This document shows, piece by piece, positions 8,239 to 16,530 of a DNA stretch of 64,000 nucleotides (the first letter of the stretch is position 1; every line of letters starts with the position of its first letter). Position numbers and translations under genes: made by a program. The notes under the pieces are model-generated. The model was not told the origin of the DNA. It saw only the letters and a list, made by a program, of their open reading frames with translations, and did no database searches. Source of the DNA: Devosia sp. FJ2-5-3 (GTDB lineage: Bacteria > Pseudomonadota > Alphaproteobacteria > Rhizobiales > Devosiaceae); NCBI RefSeq assembly GCF_029201545.1, contig NZ_CP104007.1, forward strand, positions 3,382,501 to 3,446,500. Direction: 5' to 3'.

Positions 8239-9174
8239 CTACCAGACCCACTCGGCCATAAGCGCGAGGGTGAGGGCAATGCCCACATAATGGTTGCTGT
8301 CAAAGCGCGGTTTTGGATTGAGCGGATCGGTGGGATCGAGCGTCCACACCTGCCAGGCCATCACCCCTGCCCCGACGAGGGAGAGGATGGCGAAGATGAC
8401 ACCGGCACCCGCCAGAATCGCAGCAGCGAGCCAGAGCACGAAGGCGCCGACATAGAGCGTCGCCACTGCCGGCTTCACATTGTCACCGAAGAGGCGGGCC
8501 GTGGATTTCACGCCGACCAGGGCGTCATCCTCGATGTCCTGGAGGGCATAGATGGTGTCGTAGCCGATGACCCACAAAATGGTGCCGATATACAAAAGCA
8601 CCGGCGGCCAGCCCAGCGTGCCGGTTTCGGCGGTCCAGCCGACCAGCGCGCCATAGGAGAAGGCGAGCCCGAGGAAAAGCTGCGGCCACCAGGTGATGCG
8701 CTTCATGAACGGGTAGATGGCAACCAGCACGAGCGAGAAGACGCCGGCCCAAACGGTGAACCGATTGAACTGGAAGAGAATGACAGCGCCCAAAAGCGCC
8801 TGGATGATAAGAAAGACCAGCGCCTGCGCGGCCGTGACCTGACCGGAGGGAATCGGGCGCGACCGGGTTCGGGCGACCTGCATGTCGATATCGCGATCGA
8901 CGATGTCGTTAAAAGTGCAGCCGGCGCCGCGCATGAGGATGGCACCGGCCAGCATGAGTACGGCGTGCCACCAGCCAAACCCCTGTTCGGGAAAGGCCAT
9001 TGCGGCCAGAGCGATGCCCCAGGCGCAGGGCCAGAACAACAGCCAGAAGCCGATGGGGCGATCCCACCTGGCCATGCGCCCATAGGGCTTGAGCCAGTCG
9101 GGCGCAAAGCTATCGAGCCAATTGCCCTTCTGGGCATCGGCGACGGTTCCGGGCTGGGGAGGAATGTCGGTCAT
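8239..9174 (-). CDS. ubiA: 4-hydroxybenzoate polyprenyltransferase
   Basis: An inner-membrane prenyltransferase that attaches the polyprenyl tail to 4-hydroxybenzoate in ubiquinone synthesis. The 311-residue protein has about eight hydrophobic segments and both Asp-rich motifs of the family: NDIVDRDIDMQVARTRSRP (first Mg/diphosphate site) and YDTIYALQDIEDD (second). Length and motif spacing are normal. It stands alone on the minus strand, convergent with the hypothetical gene. Confidence 0.95.
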   Translation of the reverse strand: MTDIPPQPGTVADAQKGNWLDSFAPDWLKPYGRMARWDRPIGFWLLFWPCAWGIALAAMAFPEQGFGWWHAVLMLAGAILMRGAGCTFNDIVDRDIDMQVARTRSRPIPSGQVTAAQALVFLIIQALLGAVILFQFNRFTVWAGVFSLVLVAIYPFMKRITWWPQLFLGLAFSYGALVGWTAETGTLGWPPVLLYIGTILWVIGYDTIYALQDIEDDALVGVKSTARLFGDNVKPAVATLYVGAFVLWLAAAILAGAGVIFAILSLVGAGVMAWQVWTLDPTDPLNPKPRFDSNHYVGIALTLALMAEWVW

Positions 9175-9270
9175 TGGGCCACGACTCTCACGGTTCTTGC
9201 AGGGTCAGGTGAGGTCTACTGCAATTGCCCCGCGCAGAGGAGAGGTTTTGGGGAAAGGGCTGTCGAACAC

Positions 9271-9738
9271 CTAGCTGGTTGAGCGAAGGTCAAAGGCGGA
9301 ACGCTCCATGCAGAAAGCAATTTCGCCATCAAATTCGAATCCGGCGGGACGAAATCCAGCACGTTCATAAAGGCGAATGGCGGCCGCGTTGTCGGGTTTA
9401 ACGCCCAGCATAATGCGCGGACAGCCCGTATCTACAAAGATCTGGCGCGCCAAGAGGTCCAGCGCCTGTGCGCCGTATCCGCGCCCCTGGTAGCGCTGGT
9501 CGATCATGAAGCGATAGATCCACTCATTGCCGTCATCACTGTCCAGTGCTGCCATGGCAAAGCCAACTGGCACTCCACCGGCAGCGATGATCATCGGACG
9601 GCAGGAGGGATTTTGCGCAGCCTCCGCAAGCGAATCTGCGTTCGTGGCGATAAAGCGCTGCTGTTCCGGCCCAGGGACGAGCCCAATGGCAGCGTCGTAA
9701 TCTTCCGCTGTAACGGCGTGAATGCTGACCTCAGTCAA
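9271..9738 (-). CDS. GNAT-family N-acetyltransferase
   Basis: A protein of about 155 residues with one GNAT domain. The acetyl-CoA binding motif is visible as DQRYQGRGYGAQALDLLAR, followed by the NxxAIRLYERAGF motif (DNAAAIRLYERAGFRPAGF). The substrate is unknown. I prefer the TTG at 9738 because GGAGGGG lies at ideal distance; ATGs at 9750 and 9762 are in frame but with poorer sites. Confidence 0.85.
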   Translation of the reverse strand: MTEVSIHAVTAEDYDAAIGLVPGPEQQRFIATNADSLAEAAQNPSCRPMIIAAGGVPVGFAMAALDSDDGNEWIYRFMIDQRYQGRGYGAQALDLLARQIFVDTGCPRIMLGVKPDNAAAIRLYERAGFRPAGFEFDGEIAFCMERSAFDLRSTS

Positions 9739-9900
9739 TCGCCCCTCCATGAACCTGGGCATGAACTTATCGGCCCCTATTTAGCTTAGGAAGTAAGGCG
9801 CAAGGCTGGTCGGATAGTGAGGTTCAGAGGCAGATCTGCGATGCACCTTACCCAAAACCTGCCACGCACAGTCAAGCTCCAGCGCGAAATCACGGTGAGG

Positions 9901-10401
9901 TCATATTGGGTACGGACGCAGGAGGCCGGGCGGGTCGTAAAGCGCCAACTCCTCGTCCGTGGGAGGCTCGAATAACTCTGACCATCTAAGCAGGTCATTC
10001 CGTGAGATTTCGAAGGTATCGGCTGGACGCGCGGCGTTCCGGTGGGCGACCCTGGCCCAAAGCTGCTCGAACGGGACATCAAGGAAACAGAGGACGACCC
10101 GTGCACCGGCGGCGCGGGCTTCTTCTCGGCAGACATCTCGTTCTGCCCGTGACCACACTCCCCAATCGACGACGACGCTACAGTCAAGGCGAAGGACCTG
10201 CAGCGCGATCTGCCATTGCAACTGCTCCACTCGGCCCCGGCAGGGCCCAAGTTCAGCTTCTGGTGTGGAAAGTCCTGGGTAGAGCCTATGCATCCAGTCG
10301 TCGCCGGTCAGACGGAGGGCGGATAGCTGGTGCTCGATCGTTTTGGCGAGGGAGGTCTTGCCGGAGCCGGGCAGACCGCAGGTCAGGTAAAGTGTGGGCA
10401 T
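9901..10401 (-). CDS. AAA-family P-loop kinase-like protein
   Basis: A 166-residue protein with an N-terminal Walker A motif (LTCGLPGSGKTSLAKTIE) and an overall layout like the zeta-toxin/polynucleotide-kinase-like phosphotransferases: VVVDWGVWSRAERD, then VVLCFLDVPFEQLWARVAHRN. Such stand-alone proteins phosphorylate small molecules or nucleic acids; the substrate cannot be told. No antitoxin-like partner is adjacent, so a toxin role is not supported. The start at 10401 leaves the P-loop at the usual position; the frame extends to 10446. Confidence 0.75.
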   Translation of the reverse strand: MPTLYLTCGLPGSGKTSLAKTIEHQLSALRLTGDDWMHRLYPGLSTPEAELGPCRGRVEQLQWQIALQVLRLDCSVVVDWGVWSRAERDVCREEARAAGARVVLCFLDVPFEQLWARVAHRNAARPADTFEISRNDLLRWSELFEPPTDEELALYDPPGLLRPYPI

Positions 10402-10738
10402 CGGAAATCTCTGATCAGGGTATGGCAGAATGATCCGTCCCCGCATTTCTGCGTGACGGCACTTCGCTCAATGCCGCATATCGCGGCTGATCAGATGTCT
10501 GTTGCCATGCCTCACCTTGGGGCGGCATCACTCTGGGGTCAAGACGGCAGGTATGGGTCGTTTCCAACGAAAAGCGGACTGTCCGTTACCCACCCAAAGT
10601 GGAAGGGCGCGGATTGGCCACGAGAGCAGACCGTCGGAGCTCGACCCCATTGTGGCCGTTCAGATTTTGGCAACAAGTGTCTAAAAGCTGTCCTCAGTTC
10701 CAGCCGCGGGCGTTACTCCACGGCTGAAATAAAGTTTT
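10402..10738. other. Intergenic region holding one copy of a degenerate repeat
   Basis: No credible gene was seen in this 337-bp gap. The only structure found is the repeat copy at 10570-10660, described separately. Small reading frames here are not supported by codon pattern or ribosome-binding sites. Confidence 0.45.
10570..10660 (+). repeat. Degenerate intergenic repeat, copy 1
   Basis: About 90 bases that align with 12020-12109 in the same orientation. Shared blocks include AAAGTGGAA, ACGAGAGCAGACCGTCGG and CTCGACCCCAT. The two copies flank the unknown gene at 10739-11668. Confidence 0.7.
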
Positions 10739-11668
10739 CTATTCTGCCGCTTTGGGCAGCAAAACCTCGTTGAGGTGCTGGATCCAATCCTTGGTGTGGA
10801 CGATCCGGTGCTCGGCCAGCTGATGCCGGATGATCTGAGCCTTTGTCAGTTTTGACAGCTCTTCCCAGTCTTTACCGAGCACATAAAGTGCATTTCCGTA
10901 GTGTACGCTTTCTAAGACCACGATACCGCAATCCTCAAAGATATATGCCACGTAGTCGCTAAAGCCACCAAGGCCACGCCAGGTCACCGATGGCTTGTGT
11001 GCAAGGATAACGTCTTGGCGCTGTAGCACTGCTTTCGCAACCGAGGGTGCTTTTCCAGCGAACACCTTTTTGATGTGCGCTTCAATGCGATCCCAAGGAT
11101 GTTCGCCGGGCGGCAGCATCACCCAGTTTGCCCGCAACTCAGCTGGCGGAGTCAACCGAGCGAGATCATGCAGGACAATCTCGCAACCCTGAAAAAGCTC
11201 GAGCATCATGTTGATGACGTGCTTATTTATCTCTGCATCCGCCGGTAGGAATGTCAGCTCTTGCGAAACGACCAACCGTTGACCTTCGTGCTCCACATAC
11301 GTCAATTCGACAGACGGCGGCTCGATCAGATCGCGAGGATAAGCCCATCGATGAATGTAGATCGTGTCTTCGACCTCTTCCGTCTCATCGCGGCCGCGCC
11401 ATTCTTTACGCACCCATGACCGGCTCCCGACGAAGCGAAGTTCTTTGGGCAAGTCGCGGCGGACAAGCCATTTTCCCTCAGCGTTGTAGCGGGTGGTGCG
11501 GCCAACAGCGGCAGGCAATGCGGTGGCGCCGGGGGGCACCGGTAGTTCAAAGCCCGTTCTTTCCAGCAGATGGTCATCGACCTCGCTGATGACCTTGAAG
11601 GTGCTGCCGGGAGGCAGGACGTTTAGATAACGGTCCAGGTTTCGGATCTGCGTTCGGCTAATACGCAT
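10739..11668 (-). CDS. Hypothetical protein
   Basis: A 309-residue soluble protein that I do not recognise. It starts with a short basic helix (MRISRTQIRNLDRYLNVLP), is rich in beta-strand and charged segments (SWVRKEWRGRDETEEVEDT), contains HPWDRIEAHIKKVFAGK and ends in helices (LTKAQIIRHQLAEHRIVHTKDWIQHLNEV). No catalytic motif, signal peptide or membrane helix is visible. It is bracketed by two copies of a degenerate repeat, which suggests an accessory gene. Flanking genes give no functional clue. Confidence 0.6.
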   Translation of the reverse strand: MRISRTQIRNLDRYLNVLPPGSTFKVISEVDDHLLERTGFELPVPPGATALPAAVGRTTRYNAEGKWLVRRDLPKELRFVGSRSWVRKEWRGRDETEEVEDTIYIHRWAYPRDLIEPPSVELTYVEHEGQRLVVSQELTFLPADAEINKHVINMMLELFQGCEIVLHDLARLTPPAELRANWVMLPPGEHPWDRIEAHIKKVFAGKAPSVAKAVLQRQDVILAHKPSVTWRGLGGFSDYVAYIFEDCGIVVLESVHYGNALYVLGKDWEELSKLTKAQIIRHQLAEHRIVHTKDWIQHLNEVLLPKAAE

Positions 11669-11781
11669 CTGTTAGCGTAGCTCCAAAGCGTCTTGTCGAT
11701 TGGCCCCGGCCCGCGCTACACCCAAGCTGTTCAGGAGAGGGTGTGGCGCTTTTCGTTCGACGAGACGCGTACCGAATCGCC

Positions 11782-11812
11782 GGGGAGTGACTGCGACATG
11801 CTGTCACTCCCC
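11782..11812 (+). terminator. Possible hairpin terminator
   Basis: GGGGAGTGAC (11782-11791) is perfectly inverted at 11803-11812 around an 11-base loop. The following sequence is only moderately T-rich (CATTTTGTTCT at 11819-11829). No plus-strand gene ends nearby, so its role is unclear. Confidence 0.35.
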
Positions 11813-12019
11813 TAAATCTCATTTTGTTCTAATGCGTCGCAAGTCAGAGGCGGTGGTTTTCCACGGTCTAGCTGGTGCTTCGACCATTCAATCGTGCATA
11901 GATACTTCAAGTCGACGTTGCGGTCCGGATATTGGCAGTAGGTTTGGGCAGTTGTTTCGTCGTTCTGTTTGAACGCAGCCTGATTGCAGACCGCTGCCTG
12001 CTTTTCCTACCCGCAAACC

Positions 12020-12109
12020 AAAAGCTGCCAGTCCGCAAGCCACCCCAAAGTGGAACGGCCGGGTTTGGCAACGAGAGCAGACCGTCGGCGCTCGACCCCA
12101 TCTCGGTCA
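12020..12109 (+). repeat. Degenerate intergenic repeat, copy 2
   Basis: The partner of the copy at 10570-10660, in the same orientation. The best conserved stretch includes CGAGAGCAGACCGTCGG and CTCGACCCCAT; the rest has substitutions and one or two small gaps. Confidence 0.7.
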
Positions 12110-12142
12110 TTTGATCGAGGGTTTCACTGAACGCTGCGCAGT

Positions 12143-12703
12143 TCAAGCGATTGGTGGTTTGGCATGCCGAGCATAGATCAGCAGGGTGTGGACGTTATGA
12201 GAAACCAGAAAAACAATCGCGGACGCAAAATAGAGCCAAGAGGCCGTTCGGCGTCCCGCTCCCTCACCTCTTGATCCGACAAGGCCGATGCCGAGCAGCC
12301 AGATGAGCGGCACATAAGCCGGAGCGGCAAAGCCGATGAAAGAGGTGCTCCAACTGGTGTCCGGCAAGACGATGAGTGTCCACCATGCCAGTCCATACAG
12401 GACCAGGCCGAGACTATAGGCCGCGAACCCCCACCGCTGCCGGGAGGTGACTGCCGAAAAAGGCATGATCACAGTGAGCCCGATTAACAGAATACGCGAC
12501 AGGTTTTCGGTCCACGAAATCCACATGGGGATGTCCTGCCAAAACGTTTCGGCCTGAAACACTGGCGGCAGGTCTCCGCCCAGCAAACCGCTTATCGCCA
12601 TGGGTGGCAGCATGAGCCAGAAGCAATTTGCCAGGTAGGCGGGCTTGAAACCTGGATGATCCAAACGGCGGATTGCAGCTACTCCGTCTTGCCTAAATCC
12701 CAT
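12143..12703 (-). CDS. Hypothetical inner-membrane protein
   Basis: A 186-residue protein with about five predicted membrane helices, for example LANCFWLMLPPMAISGLLGG, ILLIGLTVIMPFSAVT, AYSLGLVLYGLAWWTLIV, YVPLIWLLGIGLVG and YFASAIVFLVSHNVHTLLI. I do not recognise a family. The first 20 residues (RQDGVAAIRRLDHPG) are soluble. No charged or catalytic motif stands out within the membrane, and neighbours give no clue. Confidence 0.6.
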   Translation of the reverse strand: MGFRQDGVAAIRRLDHPGFKPAYLANCFWLMLPPMAISGLLGGDLPPVFQAETFWQDIPMWISWTENLSRILLIGLTVIMPFSAVTSRQRWGFAAYSLGLVLYGLAWWTLIVLPDTSWSTSFIGFAAPAYVPLIWLLGIGLVGSRGEGAGRRTASWLYFASAIVFLVSHNVHTLLIYARHAKPPIA

Positions 12704-12786
12704 GGTGCAGCCCGGATCGCACGCCCGACGCGCGATTGAGCCAGGCTACCCCTATGACGCCGACTTTCGTGTGCGGCTGTGCGTCG

Positions 12787-13410
12787 TTAGTGGTCAGCAA
12801 TCAGGCGCGTCGCGAGCTTATATACCTGTTGGACGCCATGCTGAGTCAAATCCCAGCTCTCTACCTCCAGGCGAACAAGATGAGCGTGCTTCTTGCTGAT
12901 ATCCCGCAACGCGTTGCCCACCGACTTGCGCAGGTAATCACTTTCTTCCGCCCGAAGCGCAGAGAGAAGCTCGATAGCGACACCAGGGTTGTCCCGAAAG
13001 TAAGGTCGGGCCGTCCATATTCTTAGTCCTTCGGTCACGGCGCGGCGTGTGTTGGGCAGGGCGGAAGACAGCCAGTCCTTGATTATCGGCAGCGCCGCCT
13101 CATATCCGGTATCGCTGCAAAACTGGTCAAACGCTTTGGCGAGTATCTCCTGAACACGCCAGTCGTCGTCCTGACTTACGCGCTGTTTCAAAATGAGCAG
13201 CGCGTCCGGATCCGCTGCTGCCAAGTGTCCCAATATGAAAGTGGCCACACATCTGGCTTGATGAACTTCCGAGCAGAGAAGCTCCAGCGCAATCTGCTTC
13301 GATTGCGCATTGCCCACGGACGAAATCACTTCAGTCGCCGCAAGCTTCAAATCACTGAAGCCGTGCTCCGTCTTTCTTGATCTTTCGACGATGTCTTCGG
13401 TGATACCCAT
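12787..13410 (-). CDS. AlkD-like HEAT-repeat protein (possible DNA alkylation repair)
   Basis: A 207-residue all-helical protein built of HEAT-like repeats. Repeats such as ALELLCSEVHQARCVATFIL, DDWRVQEILAKAFDQFC and SDYLRKSVGNALRDISKKH resemble the AlkD/AlkC DNA glycosylase-like superfamily. In that family, the YLRKSVGNALRDISK-type segment is characteristic. Assignment rests on pattern only; a non-enzymatic HEAT scaffold is the alternative. It stands alone on the minus strand. Confidence 0.65.
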   Translation of the reverse strand: MGITEDIVERSRKTEHGFSDLKLAATEVISSVGNAQSKQIALELLCSEVHQARCVATFILGHLAAADPDALLILKQRVSQDDDWRVQEILAKAFDQFCSDTGYEAALPIIKDWLSSALPNTRRAVTEGLRIWTARPYFRDNPGVAIELLSALRAEESDYLRKSVGNALRDISKKHAHLVRLEVESWDLTQHGVQQVYKLATRLIADH

Positions 13411-13600
13411 CAGGCCTCACGTTTTGGCGCTAACGATGACAGATTTTGATGGGCCATCCTAAATCACTCACAGCGTCTTTGCCGTCTGTTGTTTGCTGAA
13501 AGTGACCGCTTGCCGCCCCGAAACCGCCTGAGGGGAGTTTGCAGATGTCATTGGGATCATATCTCTCGCCGGTTTCGGGCGTGCCAGGACAGCGTTCTGC

Positions 13601-14185
13601 CTAGGCCAGACCCTCTGCCCTCAGCGTCTTTTTTACGGCTGGCCGCGCCGCGATCCGCTCGGCATAGGCGGTCAGCCTGTGTGGAAGATCGAAGCCAGAA
13701 TCGCGCGCCCAGCGAACCATGACGAAACAGAGCGCGTCGGCGGTGGCGAAGGCGTCGCCGAACAAATAGTCGCCGTCCAGCCGTTCGGCGATCAGCGCCA
13801 GCCGGTCCGCGATCGCCTGTCGCGCCGCCTGTTTCTCGGCGTCTGCCGGCGAGAACATCGAGCGCATGAAGGGCCGGTGGATTTCCGTGGCAAGGAAGGC
13901 CAGCATCTCGACGTTGCGAGACCGCCCGAGCCGGCCTTTTGGTGCAAGGTGCGGCGCCTCTCCCGCGATCCAATCCATGATCGCCACATTCTCGGTCAGC
14001 ATTTCGCCGTCGTCGAACACCAGAGCCGGCACGTAGCCTTTCGGATTGATGGCGGTGAAATCGTCCCCGTGCTCGGTGCGCCACGTTGGCAGATCGACCC
14101 GGATCGTCTCGACGTCGAAGCCGGCTTCGGTCAGTGCAATGTGGTCGGCGAGACTGCATGCCCCTGGCGTGAGATAGAGCTTCAT
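13601..14185 (-). CDS. Glutathione S-transferase family protein
   Basis: A 194-residue GST. The N-terminal thioredoxin-like domain (KLYLTPGACSLADHIALTEAG; VPALVFDDGEMLTENVAIMDWIA) carries the TPGACS segment typical of beta-like bacterial GSTs. The C-terminal helical domain follows (residues ~85-190). Its start overlaps the stop of the SRPBCC gene by four bases, so it is the last gene of an arsR-SRPBCC-GST operon. The substrate is unknown. Confidence 0.9.
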   Translation of the reverse strand: MKLYLTPGACSLADHIALTEAGFDVETIRVDLPTWRTEHGDDFTAINPKGYVPALVFDDGEMLTENVAIMDWIAGEAPHLAPKGRLGRSRNVEMLAFLATEIHRPFMRSMFSPADAEKQAARQAIADRLALIAERLDGDYLFGDAFATADALCFVMVRWARDSGFDLPHRLTAYAERIAARPAVKKTLRAEGLA

Positions 14186-14643
14186 GCCGAAAGATACCTT
14201 TCGAGACTGTCCAGCGTTTCACCCCAGCCCTCGGCATGGCCATCACGCGAGGCTTCGGAGAGAAAGAAGGCCTGGTGGAAGGTCAGTTGCGTCCGGCCAT
14301 CGCCAAGATCCTTGAGGGCGATGGTGACGACCGTCTCGTGTTGTCCGTTGCCCGCCTCATCCTGCCAGGCATGGGTGAAGACGATGCGATCATGCGGCGT
14401 CACCTCCCTATAGGTGCCAGCCACCCAATGATCCGTGCCGTCCGGCGCGCGCAGGCAGGACCGGTAGGAGCCGCCGGTCCGGACGTCGCTCTGGGAATAG
14501 GGCACGGTGAAATCCTTGGGAAAGAACCAGTTTGCCATATGCTTCTCCTGGGTCCAGCAGTCGAAGACGAGTTCCTTCGGCGCATCGAAGACGCGCTTGA
14601 TCGTCAGTTCCGGCCGGGTCTCCGCCTTGTTCGGTGCGTTCAT
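14182..14643 (-). CDS. SRPBCC (AHSA1-like) domain protein
   Basis: A 153-residue START-like lipid or ligand-binding fold protein of the AHSA1 group. Seen are RVFDAPKELVFDCWTQEKHM, the typical WFFPKDFTVP segment, RTGGSYRSCLRAPDG and WGETLDSLERYL at the end. Proteins of this group encoded after a small ArsR regulator are common and poorly characterised. Start and stop overlap the neighbours by four bases each, indicating tight translational coupling. Confidence 0.88.
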   Translation of the reverse strand: MNAPNKAETRPELTIKRVFDAPKELVFDCWTQEKHMANWFFPKDFTVPYSQSDVRTGGSYRSCLRAPDGTDHWVAGTYREVTPHDRIVFTHAWQDEAGNGQHETVVTIALKDLGDGRTQLTFHQAFFLSEASRDGHAEGWGETLDSLERYLSA

Positions 14644-14978
14644 CGCTGGGTGTCCTTGTTCTGGATTTCGGTGAGGTAGGCGTCGAGACTGTCGAGATTT
14701 GCGTCCCAGAACTGGCGGTAGCTCTCCAGCCAGGTTGAGAGATCGCGTAGCGGCTCGGGCTTCAGCCTGCGCGGGCGGAACTGCGCCTCGCGTCCCTTTT
14801 CCACCAGTCCGGCACGCTCCAACACCTTCAGGTGCTTGGAGACAGCGGGGAAACTCATGTCAAACGGCTCGGCCAGTTGCGACACCGTGGCTTCCCCCCG
14901 CGAGAGACGGGCAAGAATTGCGCGCCGCGTCGGATCGGCAAGCGCCGACAGGGTCAGACTGAGGGGATCGGTTGTCAT
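14640..14978 (-). CDS. ArsR-family transcriptional regulator
   Basis: A 112-residue winged-helix repressor. LSALADPTRRAILARLSRG and VSQLAEPFDMSFPAVSKHLKVLERAGLVEKG form the DNA-binding domain. The Cys residues of metal-sensing ArsR proteins are absent, placing it with the non-metal group that precedes SRPBCC genes. It heads the arsR-SRPBCC-GST operon and probably represses it. The ATG at 14978 is preferred; an upstream in-frame start at 14993 would overlap the putative operator. Confidence 0.9.
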   Translation of the reverse strand: MTTDPLSLTLSALADPTRRAILARLSRGEATVSQLAEPFDMSFPAVSKHLKVLERAGLVEKGREAQFRPRRLKPEPLRDLSTWLESYRQFWDANLDSLDAYLTEIQNKDTQR

Positions 14979-14989
14979 TGCGCACGGAA

Positions 14990-15018
14990 CCATTTGGTTA
15001 TGTAACTTTATGGTTTAA
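14990..15018 (-). promoter_or_regulatory. Putative ArsR operator/promoter
   Basis: An AT-rich patch in otherwise GC-rich DNA immediately upstream of the arsR start. Read on the minus strand it contains AACCATAAAG and CCAAATGGTT, an imperfect dyad with AACCAT/ATGGTT ends. Location and symmetry fit autorepression, but no experimental consensus is being matched. Confidence 0.4.
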
Positions 15019-15125
15019 TACGATGGGGGAGGATTGGTCGTCAAGTCCGGCACGGGCGTGATGGGAAGGACGTGTCTGGGAGTGTCAAGCATGGAAGGTG
15101 GACTTCGGCATGGCCGCGGGGAGAG

Positions 15126-15178
15126 CCCCCCTCCCCGGCCCTCCCCTCAAGGGGGAGGGTGCGGTTCGGTGGGTGTGG
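15126..15178. repeat. C-rich palindromic repeat
   Basis: The core CCCTCCCCTCAAGGGGGAGGG is followed by TGCGGTTCGGTGGGTG. It is one of the window-wide family of short C-rich palindromes found between genes. Confidence 0.8.
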
Positions 15179-15239
15179 AAGTCTTGGTGTCGAAACCGGG
15201 GGGCGCCGGACGTCGCGTAGGGTAATGGGGGGATGAGAT

Positions 15240-15614
15240 ATGAGCGACGAAACCGAAATTGTGACCTTGCTCGAGAATTGGGCCGAGGCCGTGCGGGCGC
15301 GGAATATGGAGCGGATCCTGGCCCATCACGACGCCGACATGCTGATGTTTGACGTGCCGGAGCCGCTGTTCAGCCGGGGGATGGACGAATACCGGGCGAC
15401 GTGGGACCTGTTTTTTCAGTATTCGCCCGGTGGTCCGCGATCCTTCGACCTCCGGGATATTGCTGTCACCGCAGACGGATCCGTGGCCTTCGCCACCGCC
15501 TTCATCCACATTTTCGACAATCCGCTGCGCCTGACGGTCGGGCTGCGCAAGGAGGCGGGCCAGTGGCTCATCGTGCATGAGCACCATAGCTATGCGATGA
15601 AATCGGACGGATAG
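15240..15614 (+). CDS. SnoaL-like/NTF2-fold protein
   Basis: A 124-residue protein with the NTF2-like cone fold pattern: ETEIVTLLENWAEAVRARN at the N-terminus, HHDADMLMFDVPEPLFSRG, then alternating strands ending in GQWLIVHEHHSYAM. The family includes small enzymes and binding proteins with unknown specificity. It stands alone between a C-rich repeat and rsmE. Confidence 0.8.
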   Translation: MSDETEIVTLLENWAEAVRARNMERILAHHDADMLMFDVPEPLFSRGMDEYRATWDLFFQYSPGGPRSFDLRDIAVTADGSVAFATAFIHIFDNPLRLTVGLRKEAGQWLIVHEHHSYAMKSDG

Positions 15615-15706
15615 GATTGAGGATTGGGTTGGCCGGTTGGAGGCTACACCTTGGCGCCAAGACGCAGTAGAGAATGGGCAAATGCTGCGTGAGAGTGCCA
15701 AGACAG

Positions 15707-16456
15707 ATGCCGAGATCCCATTCCAGCCTGCCGCGCCTCTATGTGAGCCATGATCTGTCGCAAGGGGCGGCGATCGCGCTCGACAAGGAGCAGTCGCTCT
15801 ACCTCGCGGCGGTGCTGCGCAAGGCGGTGGGGGACGAGGTGGTGCTGTTCAACGGGCGGGAGGGCGCCTGGCTCTGCCGGCTGACGATCGATTCGAAGAA
15901 GGCGGTGGTGCTAGAAGGGGTCGAGCAGATCGGCGCCCAGACGCCGGTATCGGAGCTCTGGTATGGTTTTGCACCGCTGAAATCGGAGCGGCTCGACTAC
16001 GTGATCCAGAAGGCGGTGGAGATGGGGGCCGGCATCATTCAGCCGGTGATGACCCAATATACCCAAATCAATCGCCTCAAGACCGAACGATTGGCCGCCA
16101 ATGCCATCGAGGCGGCAGAGCAATGCGAAGTGCTCAGCGTGCCCGAGATCGCGGCCGAAATCAGTCTGGACCGGCTTCTGGCCGAGTGGACAGACGTGCA
16201 TGGCACGCGAAAACTGGTGTTTGCCGATGAGAGCGCGGCTTCAGCTTCGCCGCTCGACACCTTGAAGGACTTGCGGGGCGAAAAGATCGGATTGCTGGTG
16301 GGGCCGGAAGGTGGATTTTCACCGCAGGAGCGGGAAAAGCTGCACGGGCTCGACTTCGTGGTGCCCATCAGCCTGGGGCCGCGCATCCTGCGGGCGGACA
16401 CGGCGGCGGTCGCCGCAATGGCGGTAATTCAAGCGACCATCGGCGATTGGCGATAA
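15707..16456 (+). CDS. rsmE: 16S rRNA (uracil-1498-N3)-methyltransferase
   Basis: RsmE methylates U1498 of 16S rRNA in the 30S subunit. The ~249-residue protein has an N-terminal PUA-like domain (SRLYV region through LYLAAVLRKAVGDEVVLFNG) and the SPOUT methyltransferase domain with the SAM-binding knot: LLVGPEGGFSPQERE and SLGPRILRADTAAVAAM. The start is uncertain among in-frame ATGs at 15674 and 15707; the latter gives a normal length. Confidence 0.92.
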   Translation: MPRSHSSLPRLYVSHDLSQGAAIALDKEQSLYLAAVLRKAVGDEVVLFNGREGAWLCRLTIDSKKAVVLEGVEQIGAQTPVSELWYGFAPLKSERLDYVIQKAVEMGAGIIQPVMTQYTQINRLKTERLAANAIEAAEQCEVLSVPEIAAEISLDRLLAEWTDVHGTRKLVFADESAASASPLDTLKDLRGEKIGLLVGPEGGFSPQEREKLHGLDFVVPISLGPRILRADTAAVAAMAVIQATIGDWR

Positions 16457-16530
16457 AAGGCGATTGCTTTCCGTCTTGCCCTCGCTATGTTGCCGCACCA
16501 ATCTAGCCCTCAGCACATAAAGAGGACCTT

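Larger units (their letters stand above)
11669..12142. other. 474-bp intergenic region with a hairpin and repeat copy 2
   Basis: No credible gene. It contains a perfect 10-bp inverted repeat at 11782-11812 and the second degenerate repeat at 12020-12109. The short frame overlapping 11932-12114 is composed partly of that repeat and is not a gene. Confidence 0.5.

Noticed and set aside
9901-10401. Zeta-toxin of a toxin-antitoxin pair
   Set aside because: The fold is compatible but no small antitoxin gene is adjacent, so only a P-loop kinase-like call is made.
15034-15225. Small open frames rich in Pro/Gly in repeat regions (also near 18000-18500 and 46880-47090)
   Set aside because: They are translations of C-rich palindromes with no ribosome-binding sites.
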